From an uncultured Clostridia bacterium (GTDB lineage: Bacteria > Bacillota > Clostridia > Oscillospirales > Ruminococcaceae), in NCBI GenBank assembly GCA_947389015.1, contig CANDVA010000013.1, positions 16,475 to 80,474 of the forward strand: DNA of 64,000 nucleotides, read 5' to 3'. The notes beneath the pieces were generated by a model. It searched no databases and was not told the origin of the DNA. It was given only the letters and a program-made list of their open reading frames with translations. Shown here one piece after another: positions 8,095 to 16,445 of the stretch (position 1 is the stretch's first letter; every line of letters starts with the position of its first letter). A program made the translations under genes and the position numbers.

Positions 8095-9096
8095 TTATTC
8101 TGCCTTGAACGGAACAACGTCTTTTACCGCGTCGGCGGCGGATATCTCCTTACCGCCGTTGTCGAGGTCGATAAGACGATACCTGTCGTTGCCCATACCA
8201 AGCTCTTTCATATAAGTGAGCTGACGGTGTCCGTGACGGCTCTCGATTCGCTCGCGGAGGGCGTGGTTATCGCTGTCGTTAAGCGCGTACACTAAATCGA
8301 CGGACGCCTGATCGACAGCGAGAATATCAAGCGACGCGAGTATCCCGATATTCGGCGTGACGACGGGAGCCGCCGCAACGCCCTCGCAGTCGCAGGAAAC
8401 AGACATATTGCGCAGTACGTTGACAAATCCGATGTGACCCTCAAAGTGATCGACAACAGCCTTTGCGCTCTCCATCATACGCTCCATGAACTCCTCCTCG
8501 GTGATAGACCAAAGATCATTCGAGCCTTCGACTCTGTGGATCATTCCCTTGCCTATGCGTCCGTCCGCGCAGCCTATGCCGATGTTCTTCGCCGAGCCGC
8601 CGAACCCGCCCATTGCGTGGCCCTTGAAATGCGTAAGCACAAAAAGCGAGTCGTAGTTGAGTATATTCTTTCCCATAATCATCTCGGTGAACCACTTGCC
8701 TCCATTTACGGGGAGCGGCGCGGTGCCGTCCGCGTCGGTGATGTCCACGGGACAGAACGTCCAGCCGTTGATCTCCAGCGTCTTGCGGTGCTCCTCCGTG
8801 GTATAGCGCCCGCCCTCGTAGTAGGTGTTGGTCTCGATTATCGACGCCTCGGGAAGATCGTTCTTTACCAGCGCTTCCACCCACGGGCGCGGAATAATAT
8901 TCGGACCGTGGGGCTCGCCGGTATGGAGCTTTATACTCACCTTTCCCGTGATGTTCCGGCTCACCTTTGCGAATGCCTTGCGCAATCCCTCCGCGGAGAG
9001 ATCGCGTGTGAAGTATACGTGCGACTGCTCTCCCGTGCGCTCTGAATAAGGAACATAGCGTTCGCCGCCCGTTCCCGCAGCGGGTCTGTCTGACAT
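8095..9096 (-). CDS. DUF362 domain-containing protein
   Basis: A 333-residue cytoplasmic protein of the DUF362 family, many members of which are called iron-sulfur proteins. The diagnostic blocks are GKVSIKLHTGEPHGPNI (about 51-67), FVLTHFKGHAMGGFGGSAKN (about 153-172) and GCADGRIGKG. It ends soon after the core domain and has no CxxCxxC cluster, so it lacks the C-terminal 4Fe-4S ferredoxin module of longer members. The reaction is unknown. It is a single gene with its own promoter (9126-9154), an AGGAGG site and a terminator on either side of its unit, so it need not be related to its neighbours. Confidence 0.85.
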   Translation of the reverse strand: MSDRPAAGTGGERYVPYSERTGEQSHVYFTRDLSAEGLRKAFAKVSRNITGKVSIKLHTGEPHGPNIIPRPWVEALVKNDLPEASIIETNTYYEGGRYTTEEHRKTLEINGWTFCPVDITDADGTAPLPVNGGKWFTEMIMGKNILNYDSLFVLTHFKGHAMGGFGGSAKNIGIGCADGRIGKGMIHRVEGSNDLWSITEEEFMERMMESAKAVVDHFEGHIGFVNVLRNMSVSCDCEGVAAAPVVTPNIGILASLDILAVDQASVDLVYALNDSDNHALRERIESRHGHRQLTYMKELGMGNDRYRLIDLDNGGKEISAADAVKDVVPFKAE

Positions 9097-9125
9097 GATG
9101 TTTTCCTCCTTGATATTTTTTATTT

Positions 9126-9154
9126 ATTATACCACAAAATTTTCCTTTTGTCCA
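9126..9154 (-). promoter_or_regulatory. Sigma-A promoter of the DUF362 gene
   Basis: TGGACA (9149-9154) and a perfect TATAAT (9126-9131) on the minus strand are 17 bp apart, about 30 bp before the start codon. Confidence 0.75.
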
Positions 9155-9206
9155 GTATAAATATTTTTTTCCGAGGAAAGGCAGAATTCGGTATTTTGAA
9201 ACGGTT

Positions 9207-10343
9207 TTATTCGCTGTCCGACATAATTTCCTTAAGCGATATTTTCCCGAACCTCCGCGAACAGAAATACATAACGGCTTCGTAAATTACCACGAACGAT
9301 ACCGCCGCGATAACAAGCGCGCCTATGTTAAAATCGAATTCGGGAACGTTTTCAACATCCTTGAACAGAACGTTTACGGCGATTTTCAGCAGGAAATACT
9401 GATACGCCGTTCCGACCGCGAACCCTGCAAGAGCAGCGGGACGGTAACCGTTCAGCACCGCCGAAGAGCACTCGCGCGCCGAATATCCGAAAACGCGCAT
9501 TACCGAGACGGATACGGCATTTGAGCCCGCTGTCGTTTTCACGGCGATAAACAGCGTCGTAAAAGCCAAAACCACGCCTATCATCATTGTCATAAGCGAT
9601 ATCATCCCGTCCGCAAGCTTATCCATTCCCAATGACATCTGCACCATTGCCGAATAGCAGAAAGCCGCAAAGCCCATAAAAAATACCAGCGATTTCCTGC
9701 CTCTTACGGTCGCTCTTTTCATATCTTCAATAAACGGAAGATCGCCGCCGTCCTTTACGGGTTTGATTTTTGGAGCGCTTTTCCCTTTGAGCAGCTCAAG
9801 GACGGGCGTTTTCATTTTAATAAGCGCGTAAATGACGGAAATCAGCGCAAAAAATACTGTCGGGAGTATCACTAAGGAGACAAACAGTTCGGGGTGAAAT
9901 TCGGGCTCGAACGTCGGAAGATATCCGTCATCATTTCGAGCGGAATAGAACGTCGGCATAAGGCAGCACGCACCCGCAAAACCCGCGCCCGTGCCGATAA
10001 GCACGCTAAATCCGAAAACGCCGAAACCGCACGATATTCTTATATTTGAATAGCCGAGCGCTTTTAAAATGCCAAGCTGTCTGCGGTGGCTGTCTATGTA
10101 GTGCTTGATGTAAAAAGCGAGCATGATAACCGAGGTTATCAGCAGGCAGCCGCCGCTTACCGCGCTCACGACCTTTCCCGTTATGACAAGCGCCTCATAA
10201 AGCGCCCTAGTCTGCTCGGCGATCCGCGGTTCAATTCCGCGCAGATCGATATTGTAGTTCAAAAACAGAGCGCAGACAAACACCGCGCACGCGGAAATTA
10301 TAATTATTCCCACAAGTCTGAAAACGTCTTTTACCGCTATCAT
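9207..10343 (-). CDS. FtsX-like ABC transporter permease
   Basis: A 378-residue membrane protein of the FtsX/MacB permease superfamily. There is an N-terminal helix (about 8-28), a short outside loop, and two FtsX-type blocks of helices: the first contains the typical HRRQLGILKALGYSNIRI segment (about 90-107), the second spans roughly 225-365. The ATG at 10343 has AGGGTGG upstream; a GTG three codons earlier is an alternative. It is the last gene of a TetR-ATPase-permease unit. Because the ATPase gene carries a nonsense codon, this permease may have lost its energy source. The substrate cannot be told from the sequence. Confidence 0.85.
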   Translation of the reverse strand: MIAVKDVFRLVGIIIISACAVFVCALFLNYNIDLRGIEPRIAEQTRALYEALVITGKVVSAVSGGCLLITSVIMLAFYIKHYIDSHRRQLGILKALGYSNIRISCGFGVFGFSVLIGTGAGFAGACCLMPTFYSARNDDGYLPTFEPEFHPELFVSLVILPTVFFALISVIYALIKMKTPVLELLKGKSAPKIKPVKDGGDLPFIEDMKRATVRGRKSLVFFMGFAAFCYSAMVQMSLGMDKLADGMISLMTMMIGVVLAFTTLFIAVKTTAGSNAVSVSVMRVFGYSARECSSAVLNGYRPAALAGFAVGTAYQYFLLKIAVNVLFKDVENVPEFDFNIGALVIAAVSFVVIYEAVMYFCSRRFGKISLKEIMSDSE

Positions 10344-10345
10344 AT

Positions 10346-11038
10346 TTACCACCCTATCTCGTAAGCGCTCTTTTGCGACCGATTCCGGTACTGCTCGGTG
10401 ATTTTTCCGCTGTTCATTTTTATCACGGTTTTCGCCATATCGGCGATGTTCGCGTTATGAGTCACCATTATCACGGTGAAGCCAAGCTCGCCCCGAAGTC
10501 TGCCGATATAATCCAACACCTGCCGTCCCGTGGCTTCGTCAAGCGCTCCCGTAGGCTCGTCGAGAAAGAGCGCAGCGGGCTTTTTTGCGAGCGCTCTCGC
10601 AACCGAAACGCGCTGCTGTTCTCCTCCGCTCAGCTCGTGCGGAAATTTCCCGCGCTTTTCCGATAATCCGAGAGCGTTTATCGCCTCGGCGTAATCACGG
10701 TTATGAGCAAGCTCCGCGCCCATTTTTACATTCTTGTCAACATTAAGATTAGGCAGGAGCTAGTACTGCTGAAAAATAAAGCCTATGTTTTTTCTACGGA
10801 ATTCGGTAAGCTGTTTGTCGGACAGCTCCGCAATATTTTCGCGGTCATACATTACCGTGCCGCTGTTCGGACGCTCCAAGCCCGACGCGACGTTCAGCAG
10901 CGTGGATTTTCCCGATCCGGAGGGACCTAAAATCACCGCGAAATCGCCGTCCTCGATATCCAGAGATATCCCTTTGAGCACCTCGGTTTGGTTATCCTTT
11001 GCACCGTATGACTTGCGCACGTTTTCGATTTTGATCAT
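10346..11038 (-). pseudogene. ABC transporter ATPase (MacB/LolD type) interrupted by TAG
   Basis: One continuous frame of 231 codons would encode a full-length ATPase: Walker A GPSGSGKST, Q-loop FIFQQY, signature [15 protein letters not shown], Walker [14 protein letters not shown] and the H-loop VTHNAN are all present. A TAG codon at 10760-10762 falls immediately after FIFQQY, where the family normally has Asn or a similar residue before LLPNL. The two halves stay in the same frame, so one base change explains it. TAG ends several intact genes here (25380, 27932, 34287), so general readthrough is unlikely. The 92-residue upstream product lacks the signature and Walker B motifs. The start overlaps the TetR gene by 4 bp. 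Pseudogene or assembly error. Confidence 0.85.
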
Positions 11039-11628
11039 TGCCTGCCACCCCTTATTATATCAATTATCCAATCCGTCTCGGGAAGTCTGCCGCTTTCCGC
11101 CAATTCGGGAGCGGAGGCTAGCCGCTCCATGATCCCCTGTATACTGCTCCAGAATGTGAACGCGAGCAAGTACGGGTCGCCCTCGCGGAAGTAGCCGTGC
11201 TCCTGCCCCGCCGCGATCACCTCCGCCGACTGCTCGATCTGATTAACTCCCGCGGCGATCTCCCTGATGTGCGGCGGAATTTCCTCGCTCTGCTGGATTC
11301 TCCTCATTATCACAAAAAGATACATTGCTTGAGGGTGTTCCTTGGAATATTGCAGCATGACCTTCAAGAAGCCCTCAAAATAGTCAAGCGGGTTTTCAAA
11401 GTTCATTTCGCGCGGAGTGTTTGTCGCATTCGCACCATATCGGACTATCTCCTCGAAAAGCTTTTCCTTGGACTCGAAATAGTGAAACATCAGCCCCACA
11501 CTCATATCGGCAGCTTTTGCGATATCCCCTATCTTCGTGTCCGAATAGCCCTTTTTGGCGAACAGCTCTATCGCCTTGTCGATTATCAGAGCGCGGCGCT
11601 GCTCCTTTTGCTCATCTCGTATTGACAT
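11035..11628 (-). CDS. TetR/AcrR family transcriptional regulator
   Basis: A 197-residue repressor-type protein. The N-terminal TetR DNA-binding domain is clear: AIELFAKKGYSDTKIGDIAK (about 19-38) followed by AADMSVGLMFHYFESKEKL, the helix-turn-helix. The remaining 130 residues form the variable ligand-binding part. It is the first gene of the unit with the broken ATPase and the FtsX permease and overlaps the ATPase by 4 bp. An inverted repeat of TetR-operator size (ATTGAAT-4-ATTCAAT, 11655-11672) lies just downstream of its -10 box, so autorepression is likely. The ligand is unknown. Confidence 0.92.
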   Translation of the reverse strand: MSIRDEQKEQRRALIIDKAIELFAKKGYSDTKIGDIAKAADMSVGLMFHYFESKEKLFEEIVRYGANATNTPREMNFENPLDYFEGFLKVMLQYSKEHPQAMYLFVIMRRIQQSEEIPPHIREIAAGVNQIEQSAEVIAAGQEHGYFREGDPYLLAFTFWSSIQGIMERLASAPELAESGRLPETDWIIDIIRGGRQ

Positions 11629-11643
11629 ATGCTCACCTCGTTG

Positions 11644-11672
11644 AATGAAAATTCATTGAATTTATATTCAAT
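11644..11672. promoter_or_regulatory. Candidate TetR operators
   Basis: Two adjacent inverted repeats sit between the TetR gene and its -10 box: ATTGAAT-ttat-ATTCAAT (11655-11672, perfect 7-bp arms) and AATGAA-aa-TTCATT (11644-11657, perfect 6-bp arms, sharing three bases with the first). Their position fits repressor binding at the transcription start; no binding data. Confidence 0.55.
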
Positions 11673-11701
11673 ATTATATCACGGAAAATATTATTTGTCA
11701 A
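11673..11701 (-). promoter_or_regulatory. Sigma-A promoter of the TetR-ABC unit
   Basis: A full-consensus promoter on the minus strand: TTGACA (11696-11701), 17 bp, TATAAT (11673-11678). It faces away from the pyr promoter 39 bp to the right. Confidence 0.85.
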
Positions 11702-11739
11702 GGGCTTTTTGAAATTTTATGTTATTTTGAAAAAATCTC

Positions 11740-11768
11740 TTGACAAAAACAGCCAAATCGAGTATAAT
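11740..11768 (+). promoter_or_regulatory. Sigma-A promoter of the pyr operon
   Basis: TTGACA (11740-11745), 17 bp and TATAAT (11763-11768) match the consensus fully. Transcription would begin near 11775, giving an untranslated leader of about 150 bases before pyrR. Confidence 0.88.
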
Positions 11769-11774
11769 AAATAG

Positions 11775-11927
11775 GAAAACGAGCGGCTTTTAATTCGGTA
11801 CGGCGATACCGACAAGGTTCGTGAAAAATTTAGACGAATTCCGCGGGGGCAGTCTCCCGTTGGTTTTTAGTGTAGATTTAACGTCCTGCCGTTACGGCGG
11901 GATTTTTTTATAGGACGGGGTGAGGGT
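11775..11927 (+). promoter_or_regulatory. pyr operon leader, probable attenuator
   Basis: The leader can form three successive hairpins: TCGGTA/TACCGA (about 11795-11812), CGGGGG-cagt-CTCCCG (about 11843-11858, one G-T pair) and the terminator at 11884-11909. The GGCAG inside the second can also pair with CTGCC in the terminator's 5' arm, so the two structures exclude each other, the logic of PyrR-controlled attenuation. I do not see the usual PyrR-binding loop sequence, so the exact mechanism is inference. Confidence 0.5.
11884..11909 (+). terminator. Terminator in the pyr leader
   Basis: Stem CCTGCCG/CGGCGGG (11885-11891 and 11895-11901, one G-T pair, loop TTA) followed by seven T (11903-11909), 18 bp before pyrR. 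Its position upstream of the first gene marks it as an attenuator. Confidence 0.8.
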
Positions 11928-12464
11928 ATGAACGGCGCGTGTAAAGTAAAGGCGGAAATACTTGACGAAAACGCGGTCGCGAGGGCGATAACGCGGATAT
12001 CTTTCGAGATAATCGAGCGGAACAAGGGTACGGACGACCTTTGCCTTGTCGGTCTTTTTTCGCGCGGCGCGGTGCTGGCGCAGAGGATAGCCGCGAAGAT
12101 CGCCGAGAATGAGGGCAGCAAAGTGCCTACGGGACTGCTTGACATTACGCCGTTCCGCGACGACGAGCGGCGCGGCGGTGCCGATGACGCGAGCAGGATA
12201 GACTTTGACATCACGGATAAGCGTGTGGTGATAATAGACGACGTTATTTACACGGGACGAACGGCGCGGGCGGCTATCGACGGACTTCTTTCGCGCGGAC
12301 GGCCTACTCTGATACAGCTCGCGGCGCTGATAGACCGCGGTCACAGAGAACTGCCGATACGCGCGGATTATATCGGGAAGAACCTCCCTACCTCGCGCGA
12401 GGAAAAGGTTAAGGTAATGGTGCGCGAGCTGGACGGGTGCGATAAAGTGGTGATCGTAGGATAA
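11928..12464 (+). CDS. pyrR: Bifunctional pyr operon regulator / uracil phosphoribosyltransferase
   Basis: PyrR binds pyr mRNA in response to UMP and UTP and lowers transcription of the operon; it also has uracil phosphoribosyltransferase activity. The 178-residue protein shows the PRPP-binding motif VVIIDDVIYTGRTARAA (about 102-118) and the PyrR block LIDRGHRELPIRADYIGKNL. It starts with ATG after GGGGTGAGGG and is first in the operon, downstream of a leader with a terminator, which is the classical arrangement of a self-regulated pyr operon. Confidence 0.97.
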   Translation: MNGACKVKAEILDENAVARAITRISFEIIERNKGTDDLCLVGLFSRGAVLAQRIAAKIAENEGSKVPTGLLDITPFRDDERRGGADDASRIDFDITDKRVVIIDDVIYTGRTARAAIDGLLSRGRPTLIQLAALIDRGHRELPIRADYIGKNLPTSREEKVKVMVRELDGCDKVVIVG

Positions 12465-12515
12465 ACAATTCGGATTTGATAAACAGAGGATTTGCCTTTT
12501 AGATCAGGAGGGATT

Positions 12516-13787
12516 ATGGATATATTGTTAAAAAACGGCTACGTAGTCGACGCGGCGAACGATTTTGAAGGCGTCGCCGATATATTGGTGGATAAAGGAA
12601 GGATCGTAAAATGTGCTCCCGGTATCACGGAGCCCGCCGACAAGGTTGTCGACTGCACGGGAAAGACGATAATCCCGGGCATATGCGATATGCACGTCCA
12701 CTTCCGCGATCCGGGACAGACCCATAAGGAGGATATCATCACGGGCTGCGAGGCGGCAGTCGCGGGCGGCGTGACAGCTGTAGCGTGTATGCCGAATACC
12801 GTACCCGTCGTCGACAACGCAGAGACCGTAAAGTATATCATCGAAAAAGCAAAGGGCGCTAAAGCGAGGGTATATCCTATCGGGTGTATCACAAAGGGAC
12901 AGAACGGCGAGGAGCTGTGCAATTATAACGAGCTTAAGGCAGCGGGCTGTGTGGCGGTATCGGACGACGGAAAGCCCGTGCTGAACGCGCGCTTGCTGGC
13001 GAGGGCAATGGTAAAGGCACATTACGCGGGGCTTCGCGTGATATCGCACTGCGAAGATCCGCAGGTCATCGCGGGCGGCATTATGAACAGCGGCGAGGTC
13101 TCGAAGGAGCTCGGAGTTAAAGGGATGCACCGCATTTCCGAGGATATCTCGACGGCGCGCGAGATCGTCATCGCGGGCGATCTTGAAATGCCGATACACA
13201 TAGCGCACGTCTCGACGTCGACAAGTATGCTGTTGGTACGTCTCGGCGCAAGGTATGGTGCAATGGTAACGAGCGAGACCGCTCCGCACTACTTTATGCT
13301 GACCGATGAAAAGCTACGCCTGCGCGACGCGGATTACCGAATGAATCCTCCGCTCCGCACCGAGGACGACGTTACCGCGATAACCGAAGGCGTGTGCGAC
13401 GGCACGATAGACTGTATCGTTACCGATCACGCACCTCACGCTCCCGAGGAAAAGGCGGACTTCGAGAAAGCGCCCAACGGAGTGGTCGGACTTGAAACGT
13501 CGCTTGCGGCAACGCTTACCGCGCTGTACCACAGGGGGAAGATCACGCTCAAACGTATCGTGCGGCTTATGTGCGTAAATCCGCGCAAGATACTTGGCAT
13601 TGCGGGTGGAAACTTCGGCGAGGGCGAACCGGCGGATATTACGGTGTTCGATATCAACGAGGAATGGATAGTCGATCCCGAAAAGCTTCACTCAAAGTCG
13701 AAGAACACCTGCTTCAAGGGAATGAAGCTTAAAGGGCGCGTCAAAATGACAATAGTCGATGGAAAGATAGTGTACGAGGATAAATAA
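12516..13787 (+). CDS. pyrC: Dihydroorotase
   Basis: Zinc enzyme that cyclises carbamoyl-aspartate to dihydroorotate, third step of UMP synthesis. The 423-residue protein is of the class I (PyrC/multifunctional) type: DMHVHFRDPGQTHKEDI (about 57-73) supplies the metal-binding histidines, SHCEDP, IAHVST and VTDHAPH provide the rest. The ATG at 12516 follows a perfect AGGAGGG; the open frame reaches further upstream but without a ribosome site. It lies 51 bp after pyrR. Confidence 0.96.
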   Translation: MDILLKNGYVVDAANDFEGVADILVDKGRIVKCAPGITEPADKVVDCTGKTIIPGICDMHVHFRDPGQTHKEDIITGCEAAVAGGVTAVACMPNTVPVVDNAETVKYIIEKAKGAKARVYPIGCITKGQNGEELCNYNELKAAGCVAVSDDGKPVLNARLLARAMVKAHYAGLRVISHCEDPQVIAGGIMNSGEVSKELGVKGMHRISEDISTAREIVIAGDLEMPIHIAHVSTSTSMLLVRLGARYGAMVTSETAPHYFMLTDEKLRLRDADYRMNPPLRTEDDVTAITEGVCDGTIDCIVTDHAPHAPEEKADFEKAPNGVVGLETSLAATLTALYHRGKITLKRIVRLMCVNPRKILGIAGGNFGEGEPADITVFDINEEWIVDPEKLHSKSKNTCFKGMKLKGRVKMTIVDGKIVYEDK

Positions 13788-13788
13788 A

Positions 13789-14292
13789 ATGAAGATAAAA
13801 ATACCCGAGGAAAACGGGTTTCTGCCCGAAAAATACGCGAAATATTCCGATACGAAGATCAACGGAAATCCCACGCTCTCGTTCCCGATAGAAGCGGAGG
13901 ATGTCCCCGAGAATGCGAAAACGCTTGCTCTAGTGTTTGTGGATTTTGACTCGATACCCGTGTGCGGCTTCGCGTGGATACACTGGACAGCGGCGAATAT
14001 TCCCGCAAACGTCGGAACTATCCCCGAGAACGCGAGCCAAGACGGAGCGCTCGGAATGATACAAGGCGCAAACAGCTGTATATCGCCGTTTGTCGGCGAA
14101 AAGGACGAGCGTGTAACAATGCGTTATATCGGACCCACGCCGCCCGACAAGGATCACGTCTACAAGCTGACGGTATACGCGCTGGACTGCGAGTTGGACG
14201 TTAAAGAGGGATTTTTCCTCAACGAGTTGTTGGAGAAGATGAACGGGCATATAATTGAAAAAACGGCATTAAATATCGGCGGACATTGCTGA
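13789..14292 (+). CDS. YbhB/YbcL (PEBP / Raf kinase inhibitor-like) family protein
   Basis: A 167-residue cytoplasmic protein of the phosphatidylethanolamine-binding-protein family. It shows the bacterial YbhB layout: NGNPTLSFPIEAEDVPENAK near the N-terminus, LALVFVDFDS then FAWIHWTAANIP (the ligand-pocket D-x-D and H-W motifs), and YIGPTPPDKDHVYKLTVYAL. The role of bacterial members is unknown. The start is only one base after the pyrC stop, and the gene runs on to 24 bp before pyrF, so it is part of the pyr operon although it has no known link to pyrimidine synthesis. Confidence 0.88.
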   Translation: MKIKIPEENGFLPEKYAKYSDTKINGNPTLSFPIEAEDVPENAKTLALVFVDFDSIPVCGFAWIHWTAANIPANVGTIPENASQDGALGMIQGANSCISPFVGEKDERVTMRYIGPTPPDKDHVYKLTVYALDCELDVKEGFFLNELLEKMNGHIIEKTALNIGGHC

Positions 14293-14315
14293 TTTGTGAA
14301 AGGACACTGAGTATT

Positions 14316-15254
14316 ATGGCTTTAGACAGACTTATCGAGAAGATCGAACAGACACAGAACCCCACGGTAGCCGGGCTTGACCCCAAGCTGGACTATGTGC
14401 CCGAGTACATCAAGAAGAAGTGCTTCGAGAAGCACGGCGAAACGCTCAAGGGTGCGGCTAAGGCGCTTTACGAGTTTAACAAGGGACTTATTGACGCGCT
14501 GTATGATATTGTCCCCGCGGTAAAGCCGCAGGCGGCGTATTACGAGATGTACGGCGTGGCAGGCGTTAAGGCGCTCTACAAAACGCAGGAGTACGCGCGT
14601 TCAAAGGGAATGTACGTAATCACCGACGGCAAGCGCAACGATATCGGCACTACAATGGAAGCCTACGCGACCGCCCACCTAGGCAAGGTCAAGGTGGGCG
14701 GAGAGGAGTACGAGCCGTTCCTCGGCGACGCGCTCACCGTCAACGGCTATCTCGGCTCGGACGGCATCAAGCCGCTGCTGAAGGTATGCAAGGAGAACGA
14801 CAAGGGCATTTTCGTGCTTGTAAAGACCTCCAACCCATCGAGCGGCGAGCTTCAGGACAGACCCGTCGCGGGCACACCCATTTACGAGCTTATGGGCAAT
14901 ATGTGCGAGGAGTGGGGCAAGGAGCTCTCCGGAGTGTACGGTTACAGCGGCGTAGGCGCGGTCACGGGTGCGACATACCCCGAGCAGATAAAGCGTCTGC
15001 GCGAAATACTGCCGCATACATTCTTCCTTATTCCGGGCTACGGCGCTCAGGGCGCGACCGCCGCAGATATCGCCGCAGCGTTCGACAAGAACGGTCTGGG
15101 CGGTATCGTCAACAGCTCGCGCGGAATTATGTGCGCGTATCAGAAAGAGAAGTGCAGCGAGCGCGAATTTGCCGAGGCGGCGCGCCGCGAGGCTATCCGT
15201 ATGCGCGATGAGATAATGGGATATGTCGGAAAGATCACGACCGCAAAGGGTTAA
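14316..15254 (+). CDS. pyrF: Orotidine 5'-phosphate decarboxylase
   Basis: Catalyses the last step to UMP by decarboxylating OMP. The protein has 312 residues, the longer type 2 form. Visible motifs are NPTVAGLDPKLDYVP near the N-terminus, AVKPQAAYYEMYG, the catalytic VITDGKRNDIGTT (D-x-K-x-x-D) and the C-terminal FLIPGYGAQGATAADIAAAF phosphate-binding loop. The ATG at 14316 is preceded by AAAGGA; ten extra in-frame codons upstream overlap the PEBP gene and are unlikely to be translated. Confidence 0.96.
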   Translation: MALDRLIEKIEQTQNPTVAGLDPKLDYVPEYIKKKCFEKHGETLKGAAKALYEFNKGLIDALYDIVPAVKPQAAYYEMYGVAGVKALYKTQEYARSKGMYVITDGKRNDIGTTMEAYATAHLGKVKVGGEEYEPFLGDALTVNGYLGSDGIKPLLKVCKENDKGIFVLVKTSNPSSGELQDRPVAGTPIYELMGNMCEEWGKELSGVYGYSGVGAVTGATYPEQIKRLREILPHTFFLIPGYGAQGATAADIAAAFDKNGLGGIVNSSRGIMCAYQKEKCSEREFAEAARREAIRMRDEIMGYVGKITTAKG

Positions 15255-15341
15255 CAATTCATCGGAAAAAAGATAACGATTTGATGAATTGGGGTAATTA
15301 TAGATAAAGAACAGAAGAAACATTGTTTTTGGAGGCAAAAA

Positions 15342-16442
15342 ATGAGTTTTGAGAAATTTGAAAACGTGCGCAAAGCCGCGCTGATCCTTGCGGACGGCAC
15401 TGTTTTCGAGGGACGCGGTTTCGGCGCGGAGGGCGGCGTTATCGGCGAGATCGTGTTCACGACGGCGATGACTGGTTATCAGGAAACGCTCACCGACCCG
15501 TCCTACTGCGGACAGATAGTAACGCAGACGTTTCCGCTTATCGGCAACTACGGCGTGAACAGGATCGACCCCGAGAGCAACGGAAGCGCGGTCTCGGGCT
15601 ACATAGTGCGCGAGTGCTGCGACGCTCCGAGCAACTTCCGCTGCGAGGGCGATCTGGACAGCTATCTTAAGAGCCTGAATATCGTCGGCATATGCGATAT
15701 CGACACGCGCCGACTTACGCGCATTATCCGCGAGAGCGGCGTAATGAACGGCGCTATCGTCGGCGAAGAGTTTGACAAGGACAAGCTGCTCGAAGATATC
15801 AGAGCGTACAAGGTCGGGGAGGTAGTTCCTAAAGTTTCTGTAAAGGAAAAGGAGTATTATCCCGCCGAAAACGCCAAGTATAACGTTGTTTTAATGGATT
15901 ACGGCTACAAATTCAATATTCGCCGCGAGCTTGTAAAGCGCGGCTGCAACGTTACCGTAATGCCGTACAACGCGACCGCCGACGAGATCAGAGCGCTGAA
16001 CCCCGACGGCATTATGCTCTCAAACGGACCGGGCGACCCCGCCGATAACATTGCCTCCATAAACACGCTCAAAGAGCTTATCTCCGCGCGGATACCGACG
16101 TTCGGGATATGTCTCGGTCATCAGCTTCTCGCGCTCGCGAACGGCGCAAAGACCGAAAAGCTGAAATACGGTCACCGCGGAGGAAATCAGCCCGTCAAAG
16201 ACCTCGCTTTAGATAAAACCTTTATTACCTCGCAGAACCACGGCTACGCGGTCATAGGCGACAGCGTTCCCGAGAGCGCGGGCAAGATGAGCCACATAAA
16301 CGGCAACGACGGAACCTGCGAGGGCGTTCGCTACACCAACGCGCCCGCGTTCACGGTGCAGTTCCACCCCGAGGCTTGCGGAGGTCCGCACGACACCTCG
16401 TATCTGTTTGACGAATTTATTAAGCTGATGGGGAGGGAATAA
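15342..16442 (+). CDS. carA: Carbamoyl-phosphate synthase small subunit
   Basis: Glutaminase subunit that releases ammonia for carbamoyl-phosphate synthesis. The 366-residue protein has the CPSase small-chain domain (about 10-140; TAMTGYQETLTDPSYCGQIV) and a class I glutamine amidotransferase domain with LSNGPGDP, the catalytic cysteine in FGICLGHQLLA and the His/Glu pair in VQFHPEA. It follows a GGAGG site and is 3 bp from carB, its partner. Confidence 0.97.
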   Translation: MSFEKFENVRKAALILADGTVFEGRGFGAEGGVIGEIVFTTAMTGYQETLTDPSYCGQIVTQTFPLIGNYGVNRIDPESNGSAVSGYIVRECCDAPSNFRCEGDLDSYLKSLNIVGICDIDTRRLTRIIRESGVMNGAIVGEEFDKDKLLEDIRAYKVGEVVPKVSVKEKEYYPAENAKYNVVLMDYGYKFNIRRELVKRGCNVTVMPYNATADEIRALNPDGIMLSNGPGDPADNIASINTLKELISARIPTFGICLGHQLLALANGAKTEKLKYGHRGGNQPVKDLALDKTFITSQNHGYAVIGDSVPESAGKMSHINGNDGTCEGVRYTNAPAFTVQFHPEACGGPHDTSYLFDEFIKLMGRE

Positions 16443-16445
16443 GCA

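Noticed and set aside
10760..10762. TAG as a sense codon (genetic code change or suppression)
   Set aside because: Intact genes in the same window end with TAG (stops at 25380, 27932 and 34287), and only one internal TAG was noticed in a conserved gene.
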